Shown: one piece after another, positions 29,528 through 64,000 of the stretch
Position numbering within the stretch: the first letter of the stretch is position 1
Layout: every line of letters starts with the position of its first letter
From: Apostichopus japonicus
Lineage: Eukaryota; Echinodermata; Holothuroidea; Aspidochirotida; Stichopodidae
Length of the DNA stretch: 64,000 nucleotides
Direction of reading: 5' to 3'
Assembly: GCF_037975245.1 (NCBI RefSeq)
Contig: NC_092577.1
Span: forward strand, 15,028,013-15,092,012
Translations under genes and position numbers: made by a program
Notes under the pieces: generated by a model
Database searches by the model: none
What the model was told of the DNA's origin: nothing
What the model saw: the letters and a program-made list of their open reading frames with translations, nothing else

Positions 29528-31930
29528 CAGGCGCGTATCCAGGGGATGTTGGGGGCGCGCGCCCTACGGGTGAGAAAAAGAAGAGAGAAGAAAAAGAGAG
29601 AAGAAAAACGGGATAAAAAGAGGGGGGAAAAGAGGAGGAAGGAGAGGAAGGAAGGGAGGGAAAAGAAAAAGAAGAAAGAGAGAAAAAGGAGAAAAGGGCG
29701 CACCCATCACTTCTTGAGATTGTTCCCATCTGCATGAAAACGCACGCCCACAACCCTACGCCCCACCCCTCTAATCGCTTCCCGGTGATTTACGTGTATT
29801 AGTGACGTCTAGAGATCGTGCACTGACCTACATGGGTGTGACCACTCCCGACTTTGCAATTTCCCAAAATTAGGCCCCAACAAATCCAAGAAATCCCAAG
29901 GGCACTGTACTGTGTGGAGATCTAGCAATATCTAGCGATAAATTGGATGAAAATCCCAAGATCTTCCCTATACTGAAGGCAGATAGAGAATTATCGAAGC
30001 CTTCAGTGTGTAATGAACTTTGAAGTGTTCGTCTTTCGTGATGAAAAGAATGAGGGGCAAAGTAACGTAACTCCTATGGGCTCGGACCGTGCTGAGCCGG
30101 TGGCCCCGACCAAAAGGGGGCCCCCCGCTATACTGATGCACAGACAAAAGGGTACATCTTTGGATAGGGAGGGCCCGTTTTACTGGGAAAGAAAAACTGA
30201 TGCAAGACTGAACAAGACAATATACATATTTTCACGTGATACGGAATACGGACATCATGATCATGGGCTCATTGGGTAATATTGTCTGTATCGAGCTAAT
30301 TGTGTTATTTACTATTAGAATGAAAACAAAGTATATAATTTAAAACCCAATTCCAGCCAATGTTGTACTGAGTACTATATCGGGACATATGATTTTTTGC
30401 AAAATTCTAAATCAATAACCAAACACCCAACAGACTTGAAACTGCGTTCATTTGAAAAAGTAGACAGGGCTTCCATATAAATATAATAACAAAAGGTAAG
30501 AATAAAGATGCCTTCGGTGTATCTGGTAAGTAAAGAAGCACAGGAAATTAGGCTTAGATGGAGACAAAGTTTCAGCCGAAATTAGGCCTATGCTTAGGTT
30601 TGATTACTGTATTTGTACAGTTGTCTCCATATTTATACTCCGTAAAGTATAGGGGGGGGGGGGGGCACTTGCCCACCCCCTGGAAAATCAAAAATTAAAA
30701 AAAAGTTAAGCATTTGACATTTCAATGATTTCCCCCAACCAACAGTTCTATAGTTATGTTCATTGCGTACGGACCCATAATGCATTAGTGAAATTATTGA
30801 AAGTCAAAATCCTAAGAAAATGAGATCTCAAAATAACCGATGTGTATTAAATGCAACTTGAACGGCTTTTCCGACGATCTAGGAGTATTTTTTGGCCAAA
30901 ACATCGTCGTTCGCTCCGCGCCAACCGATGGTGGTGCTCCGCTTAGATAGTATCAAGTAGTGTGTTACACCAATATGACCTGCTCATCCCCCTTGTAAGC
31001 ATTTCCCATGCCCATGCTTTGACCTCCTGATAGGGGCCCTTTGGGCCAGGAGCCCCCCCCCCCCCACGGGTCATCGTTACGCCACTGGTGTAGCATTGCA
31101 CAATAAACAGATAATAGTTATTTATTTCAGTCTCATTTCAATTATTCGAATATTATAGGCAAACTGCAGATTTCACATCATATCAGTGAGCATTAAAATG
31201 GCGTTCCGGGAAGAACAGCCTCCAAACTGTAGATGTGTGTAGAGTTCGGTTTCGGAAATATCTGGTATTTTTTCATTTCCTTCAAACAAGTTTTATAGTA
31301 GCCGTTATAAGAGGTTTTAATATTTGTACACCTATAAATGAACTATGTCTGAACAGGGAGTTGTTATGTATAACTCCCTGGTCTGATTTTTCGAAAGTTC
31401 CCTGACCACCATTCTTCATCATACTTCCCTCTACACGTGCATTTTTGACCGGTCTGTTAGGGGTTGAAGGAGGTTTTTCTATATTGGTTGTCCATATTTT
31501 TTTGTGCAACATTATGGGTATGTTTTGAAGGTGAATTTATTCACGAGAATTGTGAATTTTCAAATTCTGAACAAATAATGGGCTTAAAACCTTGAAAATG
31601 GGGCTAACAGGTATCGTGGGCCGCGACGTAGAATCACCTACAAAAAGCAATGATTCACAGGAGATGCGATGAGGTCGAACATGATGTGTGACAGGTGACA
31701 ATCTTCAAAAAGGTTATGGATGGAAAAAAAAACTATTGTGAAATTCTTAGTTCTCAGGCAAAATAGTACATCTCGTTGGTCATTTCAAGCTCGAGAAGTG
31801 CCATTTCCGGTGATCTGGGGGGGGTATCAAAACCAGAAATTTCCTTCTACGCTGCGCGCCAACCGATGGTGGCGCTCCGCTTAGATAGTAATTCACGCCC
31901 CCGGGTTAGAAAATCCTGGATACGCCCCTG
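29528..31930. mobile_element. 2.4-kb TIR element, copy 1, with 5-bp target duplication
   Basis: The left end, CAGGCGCGTATCCAGG (29528), matches the inverted right end, cctggatacgcccctg (ending 31930). CATTA flanks both sides (29523-29527 and 31931-31935). Just inside the left end lies a purine tract of gaaaaagaagagag type. The right third (31400-31930) is nearly the same as 35780-36292 of copy 2. It contains two copies of a shared module ending gcgctccgcttagatagt. No transposase frame. The ends and the 5-bp duplication suggest a hAT-like or Transib-like mechanism, and I cannot decide which. Confidence 0.82.
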
Positions 31931-31935
31931 CATTA

Positions 31936-33785
31936 TTTGTTTACATTTTTACTTCGGAGGTTTGCGTTCTCTTGACATTTTCTGTGTCATTGAACCAAAT
32001 CTATGGTAACATTTATACTACAGTACAATTGGTCAAAGAGGTAGCCCTCTATAAGTTTTTTACTTAAATGAATGTGAATTACAATGAGGGACTCCATTTG
32101 TCTCTGAACCAAATCTATGGTAACATTTATACTCCAAGTATAAATGTAATAATTTTTTTCGGGGGGGGGGGGGGTGAATAGCAATTTTATTGTAAATTTC
32201 AAATTCAACATCAGTTTCTTTTGCCTTGCAATACTTTAACAGAGACCATTTTAACCCATAACCATACTTTAATCTATGTTCATTCTAAAATTCTCGAATT
32301 TGATTGGCACGTTCTCGTCAGCTGACCGTGCAGTAACTTAGGGATAATACACTGTAGGCTCATCGTCGCACACGCATAAGTTGCAAGCTTAAATCCCAGC
32401 AGCCTAAGCTAAGTCAAAGCATATAAATCAGATCAAGTATGATATGGCAACTAACCCCGCGGTGTAAAAACACCATGGCTAATTTATGAACAAACTTCTT
32501 GTTCAATGTAAAATAGTACAGACACGGATTTTACAGCGCCCGTGTGTTGTCATATATCAGTATTACTACATAAAGTACGTTCATTTTCATCTTTCTACAA
32601 CTGTTTTCCTTATGAATGAACTTCACATTTAGTGAGAGAAACAAATTCGTACATAGGGACCCGTGTGATTTTATAAATCAGGTTTGCCTGTTTGAAGCAA
32701 TATAGTTGCATATTTGAACAGCAAGCTTCGATCGTCAAAGTACATACATATCTGTATTCGTCAGTGTAAACTAACAATCATAACTTATTTTCCAAACACC
32801 ACCCCTCCCCCTCCCCCTCCAAGGGACTAGTTACAATAACAAGTAATCAACTTAGACCAGCCCATTTCATTCACTATTAAATAACGCACTTCACGAATCA
32901 TTCCACTTCGAACCGGGGATTGTATAGGCGCGTGTGACTACACAGCTGTATGTGTGCGGTTATACGCGCCCTTAGATGTAAACAGGCTTTGCATACACGT
33001 GTATTACCGGTCGGAATGGGAATTACATTGGAACAGTAATGTTATCATTCGGTTGTATAACCTTCTTATATAAACATAGTATCGTCCTTTCTGGCCTTTC
33101 TGGAATAACTTAAGTATCTAATACGGTACATTTAGACTGATTTTTGTTATCACCCCTATGTGATAATGTAATTTCTATTTAATAGAAGCAGTGTACAGTG
33201 ACTGTGCGTTTGTACAACCAATGAACAAATGGACGATGCTTGTATGCAGTTGTATACATTGCGCGCTAACCGTGTTCTCTTAGCCACTCCCAATCGACCA
33301 ATGAGCTTCACGGAAACTCGTTAAATACAAATATACTTACGTGTACGCTGATAGAGAAAATGCAACTCTCCTGATATGAAAGCGTTGGTTCATGTTGCTA
33401 TGACAACTGCAGGTGTAGTATGTTTTCTACAAATCCTTTGGTTTCATGTACGCAGTGTTGTTCAATGTATTTCGCACATAGCCTACCACTGTAATTCCTG
33501 TTATTTTAGTACGTATTTACATTGTTTTGAGATATTTCCCTATAATAAAAGTAAATAACAACGTGATACCTTGTCAAGGCAGTTGTTGGTTATTTTATTT
33601 TTTAACTTTTTTATTAAATTGTAACATTCTTAGATAAAAGTTGATATTTATTTGTGTTTTGTATGAATAAACAAGACTGAAACAACAATTTATTGCGGGG
33701 GTACAACGCAAATGATGGGTGCACGAGGCAGTAGGCTGAGTGTATCACACGAATTAAATTTACAACGAACAAATTGTTTTTGAAG
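31936..33785. other. Spacer between the two related TIR elements
   Basis: No gene was seen. A 29-bp direct repeat (tgaaccaaatctatggtaac and following) occurs at 31991 and again at 32106. A G run of 16 lies near 32160-32174. The rest is unremarkable AT-rich sequence. Confidence 0.5.
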
Positions 33786-33790
33786 CTATT

Positions 33791-36292
33791 CAGGCGCGTA
33801 TCCAGGGGGGCGTTGGGGGGGGGGGGGCGCGCCCCCCGGGTAAGAAAAAGAGGAGAGAAATAAAGAGAAGAAAAAGAGGGGAAAAAGGAAGAAAGAGGGA
33901 AAAAAAGAGGAGGAGGAGAGGAAGGAAGGGAAAAGAAAAAGAAGAAGGAGAGAAAAAGGAGAAAAGGAGGAAGCAGAAGATAAACGCCAAGACACCGGGA
34001 AGAGAAAGAGGAACAGTGACAGCGCTGCGCTGAACCTAGTATTACATACACATGGTCGGGTAGCCAGTGACGGATCGAGGATTTCGGAAGGGGCGTACGC
34101 CTCACCCTACCCCTTACACCGACAACTCCATTTTTGACGTTTCCATCTTTCCTCTCTCACTAATGTATCTATATATATACTATATATGGTCTACCATAAC
34201 GCGCGTGTGTGTATGGACGCCTTAAACAATTGTGCTATGAAACCAACTGTGGCTGGTCTCGAACTCGACCGAGGCGTCGGGGAACATGACGCATTTCGGG
34301 AATGGGGCGACCGCCGCCCCCCCCCCCCCCCGAGCATATTTTTTTTATGATATCGCTAGTCAATTCGAAATAGAAAATGCTTAGATGCAACTTACAAGGC
34401 ATGGGAAGTGTCATTTCCAGCGATCTCGGAGGCATTTTCGAGCAAAATTTTCTTTCACGCTTCGCGCCAACCCATCGTGGCGCTACGCTTAGATAGTTTG
34501 CCAACAGGCTTCGCCCCTCCCTTGGCAAATTTTTCGCTACGCACCAGTTCGAATTTGTAAAGCAAACAGCAGATATGACATCATATTAGTGAGCATGAAA
34601 ATGGCGTTCCAGGATGAAGAGCCTCAAAACTGTTTGTGTGTAGTGAAAGGCGAAGGAGCCCAATTTGATTTGGGGAGCTGTAACGACTTCCCCGAAAATA
34701 TAACCAACATTTCAACATAATCAACATTGTTAATGTCAATATCATATAAGCAAGGATCGGTTATTACTTCGCATGCCATCATGTACCGTACGGTCACTGA
34801 AAGTTGCGCAGTATACCGCTGGATGCTCATATAAACAACGTTTTGTCCTATGTAGATTGAGAAAAAGCATGGAGGTCCAATTATGCCAAAACTCTTTTAC
34901 ATTAGTAATGGCGAATTAGTCGGCCAAGCTTAGAACTTTATTTTAATTACCAAGGAGAAAAAATATATATATGAATATATAAATATGCAGTAGCTTGCCC
35001 GAATCTTTTTCAAATTTTGCCCGAAAATTCTGTGGAGAGCGTTTTATGTTATTTGTTTTGTGACATTAGTATTAATATAGGCCTAACGATTTTCTTAATT
35101 AGCATCATGTTGCCCGAATATTTCCGTGTAACACCACCGTAAGCGCAGCTCATCTGGGCTACCACGCTTTTTGCACTGTCATCCAAAACTTTTTCTAAGT
35201 AGTCAACTGTATACCCGGACATCCCCGACATGAGTGTATATAAGAAACGTTTTCTTGTTCATGGATGGTGGAGGGGGGTAGTTCCTACAAGCCTAGAAGT
35301 ACAGGTTTATCATATTCTTTGTTATTTTTTATATATATTTTTTTGTGAGACAAATTGCAGTCTCACCCGACACAGCGATATTATCCCGCCTACAATTGAA
35401 CAATGTATGTTTTTCTGGAAGTAGCTGAGTACTGTGTTAAAATAATAAATATCGGTAACTAAATAGGAGCCTAAAAAATATACTGTCCTATTTTTCCCCT
35501 TCAAAGTGATGTTACCATTTTTTCTTCTTCTAATTTACTAAATTTTGGGGGGAGTGTCAATTTCTAAGATGTGAGATTATAAAATAAAGAATGTTTAGAT
35601 GCAACTTGCAAGGCCTCAGAAGTGCCATTTCCGGCAATCTGAGAGGCATCTTTTGCCAAAAAATTTCTTGTACGCTACGCGCCAACTGATGGTGGCGCTC
35701 CGCTTAGATAGTGTCACGGGAACTTTCGGGCACAAAAGTTTCTGACCCCCCCCCCAAACTGAAATGGTCCCGTACGCCTATGATCATACTTCCCTCTACT
35801 CGTGCAATTTTGACCAGTCTGTTAGGGGTTCAAAGAGGTTTTTCTACACTGGTTGTCCATAGATGAAATTTTTTGCAACATTATGGGTATGTTTTGAAGT
35901 GAGTTTAATCACGAGAAATGTGAATTTTGAAATTCTGAACAAAAAATGGGCTTATAACCTGAGGCTGTCGGGTATTGTGGGCCGCGACGTAGAATCACCT
36001 ACAAAAAGCAATGATCCACAGGAGACGCGATGAGGTCGAACATGATGTGTAACTGGTGAAAGTCTTCAAAAAGGTTATGGATGGGAAAAAAACTATTGGG
36101 AAATAATTGGTTCTCAGGCAAAAGTGTACATCTGGTTGGTCATTTTCAAGCCCGAGAAGTGTCATTTCCGGTGATCTGAGGGGTGTATCAAAACCAGAAA
36201 TTTTCTTGTACGCTGCACGCCAACCGATGGTGGCGCTCCGCTTAGATAGTAATTCGCGCCCCCCGGGTTAGAAAATCCTGGATACGCGCCTG
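33791..36292. mobile_element. 2.5-kb TIR element, copy 2, with 5-bp target duplication
   Basis: It starts CAGGCGCGTATCCAGG at 33791 and ends cctggatacgcgcctg at 36292. CTATT flanks both sides (33786-33790 and 36293-36297). The order of parts follows copy 1: GC-rich end, purine tract, a block around gaaaatggcgttcc (34598, matching 31195), the shared tail, and the gcgctccgcttagatagt module, here three times. Open frames rich in Phe and Ser on the minus strand come only from the purine tract. A separate end-like sequence, cagtgacggatcgagg at 34060, suggests a further nested insertion. Confidence 0.82.
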
Positions 36293-36297
36293 CTATT

Positions 36298-37446
36298 AAT
36301 GATGTAATAATGTGACTCGATATTGAATATCAGCTGAGATAGAAATAACAAACTAGGAAGAGAGAATTAATAATTGAACGAGTAGCGGAGCCAAGCTTAG
36401 AGTTAATAAACTATAACTTCAAAGAATGCTTCAGTTGAAAACAAAATTAAAAAATTCCAGCAATTTTTTTAGCTCCATATATAAACAAGAAAACATGTTA
36501 TCCACAACCTTAGAAGAATTCAATCATGTAATTAAGATCATTGCCGACTTCAATGAATGATGTAAACAAATTCCACGAACTAAAGTAAAATAATTACAGA
36601 CTTTGTAACTTTGTAACATTTGTTGAAAAAAATCGTGCATAACAATCAACCGCACATAACTGTGCAAACAAAAGTCATGTAGCCACGTTCACCGAAAATT
36701 AAATAAAACAAAATACATTTATAATTAAAAACTCCGTAACACCTGTTCAACATAACCATGCATAATATTAACACTCATATAGTTAGGAAACAATCATCAC
36801 ACATGATAAATCATAGGGCTCATCGACATCAATGCAAATGCTGTTTTATATGATACGATCCCAAAAATATTCAAATTTGGTAAGCAGATAAGAATAATAA
36901 AATAGGATCCTTCTCTTTCTTTGATTTCAAAAGTTACAAATTATCTATTTTACGTAAATTATGAAAGACTGTGATATAAGTTGGAGGTCATCGGAATCCT
37001 AATCGATAACATATCCTTATATATGCAGTAGACAGTAGTAAACAGGTTAGTGTTTATGAGGAGTATAAGCTAACATTTACAATATCAATAGTGAATATGG
37101 AATCTTTATTCTCTGCTGACCTTTGATATTCTACCGTTAACATATCACGTGACCTTTTATCTCAGGAAACATCACATTCCCTTGAACAATCTATCCATGT
37201 TCGAACTCATATTAACATTTTTCACTTTCAAGTTATTTCTGAATAAGCAGTTTTATTATAATTATTAAAATATTTTCCCAACTAAATTGTATTATTTATG
37301 GGTTCAATAACTCGATATAACTGACAAGAAGTGCAAGTAAGCGCAGAAGAAAACAATTTTGGAAATTCAGTTTGTTGTTTTGTGGCGTTGGCAGATATTC
37401 TAAGCAATAGGGGAACAGGAAGGTGCGACATATAGACGTGCTATAA
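36298..37446. other. Non-coding stretch
   Basis: AT-rich sequence with no exon, repeat or RNA gene that I can support. Confidence 0.5.
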
Positions 37447-37992
37447 ATGGGTTGTCTTGTGAGAGACAGTAAAAGTGAAATCAACAAAAGAATTGGCATG
37501 GCATGGTCTGCTGGTAATAAATTGGACACTGTGTGGAAATCTGGCCTCAACAGAAAGACCAAACTAGACATTTTTAAATCAACTGTACAGTCTGCCATCA
37601 TGTATGGCTCCGATACATGGACAGTTACGAAGGAATTGGAAGCAAAATTAGATGGGTGCTACACAAGACTTTTACGGAAATGTTTAAATGTTCATTGGAG
37701 TCAACATATGACAAATACTGAACTGTATGGCAATGAACCAAAACTATCCTGTAAGATACAACAACGCCGTCTCAAACTAGCAGGGCACTCATACAAGAAC
37801 ACCAAGGAACCAGTCTCTCAACTTATCATGTGGACACCAAAACATGGAAGGAGAAATAGGGGAAAACATAAGCTCAGCTATATAGATGTAGTTGCTAGGG
37901 ACATCGGGGTGCTTCAAAATGATCTTCCTAACTTAATGAGGGACAGAAATAATTGGGCAAATCTCATCATGATTCCGACTTCTGTCGACTAG
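37447..37992 (+). pseudogene. 3' end of a non-LTR (LINE) retrotransposon reverse transcriptase
   Basis: The 181-codon frame matches the region after the reverse transcriptase core in many LINEs. It begins with GCLVRDSKSEINKRIGMAW, continues with IFKSTVQSAIMYGSDTWTV, then LLRKCLNVHWSQHMTN, IQQRRLKLAGHSYK and GRRNRGKHKLSYIDVV. The catalytic domain and everything upstream are missing, with a stop directly before, so this is a 5'-truncated dead copy. The frame ends at TAG and is followed by an AG-repeat tail (37990-38004) typical of LINE 3' ends. No symbol or clade is assigned. It lies between genes A and B. Confidence 0.8.
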
Positions 37993-38004
37993 AGAGAGAG
38001 AGAG

Positions 38005-38300
38005 ATAAATGGGTTGCCAATAACACATGTACCATTACCTCAATAGGGCAAACACATGAATGGTGAGCCGCTAGCATCCACCCACAGAGTAAAATCATGA
38101 TTGGATTTGATAGCCTACCCATAAAGGAGACACCTGGCGGGTTACAAATGTCAACCAACAGAGCAAATATACCATCCGTTATAACAACCCAGCCGACAAG
38201 ATAATACATGGTGGGATCCAACTACCAACCCACAGAACAAGGCCACTGTCTGATGTAACTACCTGACCCACAAGGGTACATTTGCCACTGCATCAGTGCA
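38005..38300. repeat. Possible degenerate tandem repeat after the LINE tail
   Basis: Phrases such as acccacagagtaaaat, aaccaacagagcaaat, aacccacagaacaagg and gacccacaagggta recur at roughly 60-70 bp spacing. They may be an old minisatellite or a SINE-like tail. Weak evidence. Confidence 0.35.
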
Positions 38301-38486
38301 ACTCTGTTAGCTCCAAAGCACAGTTTTGCTGATAATGTAAAACTTGGCAGACGTAATTTGAATATATCAATCACGAGTGTAATAGAAATTATGAAATGTT
38401 TCTAAGACCAACCGAAATGACGGAAATTCAACCTAATTGCAACACCTGTTGTGACAAATGCAACTAAAAAACCTTCCGGTATTTGT

Positions 38487-63160
<24,674 letters not shown>

Positions 63161-64000
63161 CTGCAAAAAATTGATTGTGAATAAACCTTCTATCAAATTA
63201 TGTATCATGTATCCACTTTAATGTGAAGGAAAAACGCATGTAACATTTTCACCGAGCAATGGAACAAGTTCTACAACATAAATGGGTTAGGTTTACAGAA
63301 AGTATATCCCGTCGGAAAAAGTTCAATATAAGTTAACTTTCAATGGAAATGTAAATCTCTAAAACCAAACAAAAGACGAGGTGAGAAATACAACTTTTAG
63401 CAAATTCCATATTTACATCAAAATGCCTGTGTAGGTGTATAGTTAAAATTTAGAGGCCCAGACGTTTCTGTCTTAGCAATGTCTTCTTCAGAGGCTAAAT
63501 TAGACGAAAAACAAAACTACGAAAACATCAAGAGACAATGATGTTAAATCATGATAATAATCAGCAGTTCTTAAAAAACCGTAGATTGCTCTTTGGATTA
63601 AAAAAAGCCAGCTTACTTTGACCCGGCCGGGTATCGAGCCCGGATGCGAATATTTTTTCCCCAAACTGAACTGACACTTAAATTATTACCTCGATTCTGA
63701 TTGGCTCTAAGCGAGCACGTGATATACTTTAGTATTCATCATGGATCCCTCCATACTCTGTTGATATCAGTATCATGATCAACACGGGAAAAAAAATATT
63801 CACATTAGCAACTTTCCAGAAATGTTGGTAGGTATATATGAACGAAAGTATATAGTGTTCTTAACACAATAAAGCAACTATTCCCAACTACTGCGCCTAT
63901 TATATGCAGTCCTCGGTCGTTTGTTTACTCGCTTGACTCCGCTCTACACAACACATGTAATGTAGCCTATTGTACTGTGTATAGTATACAACACAATAAA
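63161..64000. other. Intronic sequence at the right edge
   Basis: This is part of the gene B intron upstream of the exon starting at 63160. That exon begins in phase 1, so another coding exon must exist further upstream. I found no convincing one before the window ends. Confidence 0.5.
63620..63650 (-). repeat. Isolated tRNA-type T arm
   Basis: CCGGGCTCGATACCCGG on the minus strand makes a perfect five-pair stem with a seven-base loop, as in a tRNA T arm, and a B-box-like core. The rest of a tRNA is absent. Probably a SINE remnant upstream of the last visible gene B exon. Confidence 0.35.

Noticed and set aside
29440-29753. Phe/Ser/Leu-rich minus-strand frames
   Set aside because: They are translations of the purine tract at the end of a transposon copy. 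The same applies to 33614-34105.

Overview
The window is eukaryotic (metazoan) DNA. Genes are split by introns with GT..AG borders, the sequence is AT-rich, and it carries many microsatellites, foldback elements and non-autonomous DNA transposons. An adhesion GPCR with Calx-beta, HYR, SEA-like and EGF modules points to a marine invertebrate. An echinoderm-like deuterostome is my best guess, but nothing here proves the taxon. No operons, rRNA genes, CRISPR arrays or intact tRNA genes were seen.

Two host genes can be rebuilt exon by exon, both on the minus strand. Gene A (12557-28871) has eight coding exons whose phases join without a gap. They give a 390-residue membrane protein with a charged cytoplasmic-type N-terminus, about seven hydrophobic segments, one per exon from exon 3 on, and a short acidic tail. 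I do not recognise its family. Gene B (38487-63160 and onward past the right edge) is an adhesion GPCR. Its 24 visible exons splice in frame into 1,393 residues: Calx-beta repeats, a HYR domain, two SEA-like units, an EGF-like domain, a beta-rich exon, a GAIN domain with an intact GPS (cleavage at HL/T), a seven-helix domain and a short tail. Its 5' end lies outside the window.

The rest is mostly repeats. Left arm (1-12500): a doubtful exon, a decayed Ty3/Gypsy fragment, a 290-bp foldback, and a 4.8-kb element with terminal inverted repeats, about two dozen AGACTGA-type subterminal motifs and an internal minisatellite. Introns of gene A: a 4.4-kb TTAA-flanked element carrying exons that resemble the P2X7 C-terminal (ballast) domain, a 162-bp satellite, and a 1.35-kb element with a perfect 9-bp target duplication. 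Between the two genes: two related 2.4-2.5-kb elements with perfect 5-bp target duplications, and the 3' end of a non-LTR retrotransposon. Intron of gene B (46276-48900): three hAT-type elements nested inside each other, each with its own perfect 8-bp target duplication.

All exon borders were read by eye from splice consensus and phase continuity. No transcript or database support was available.
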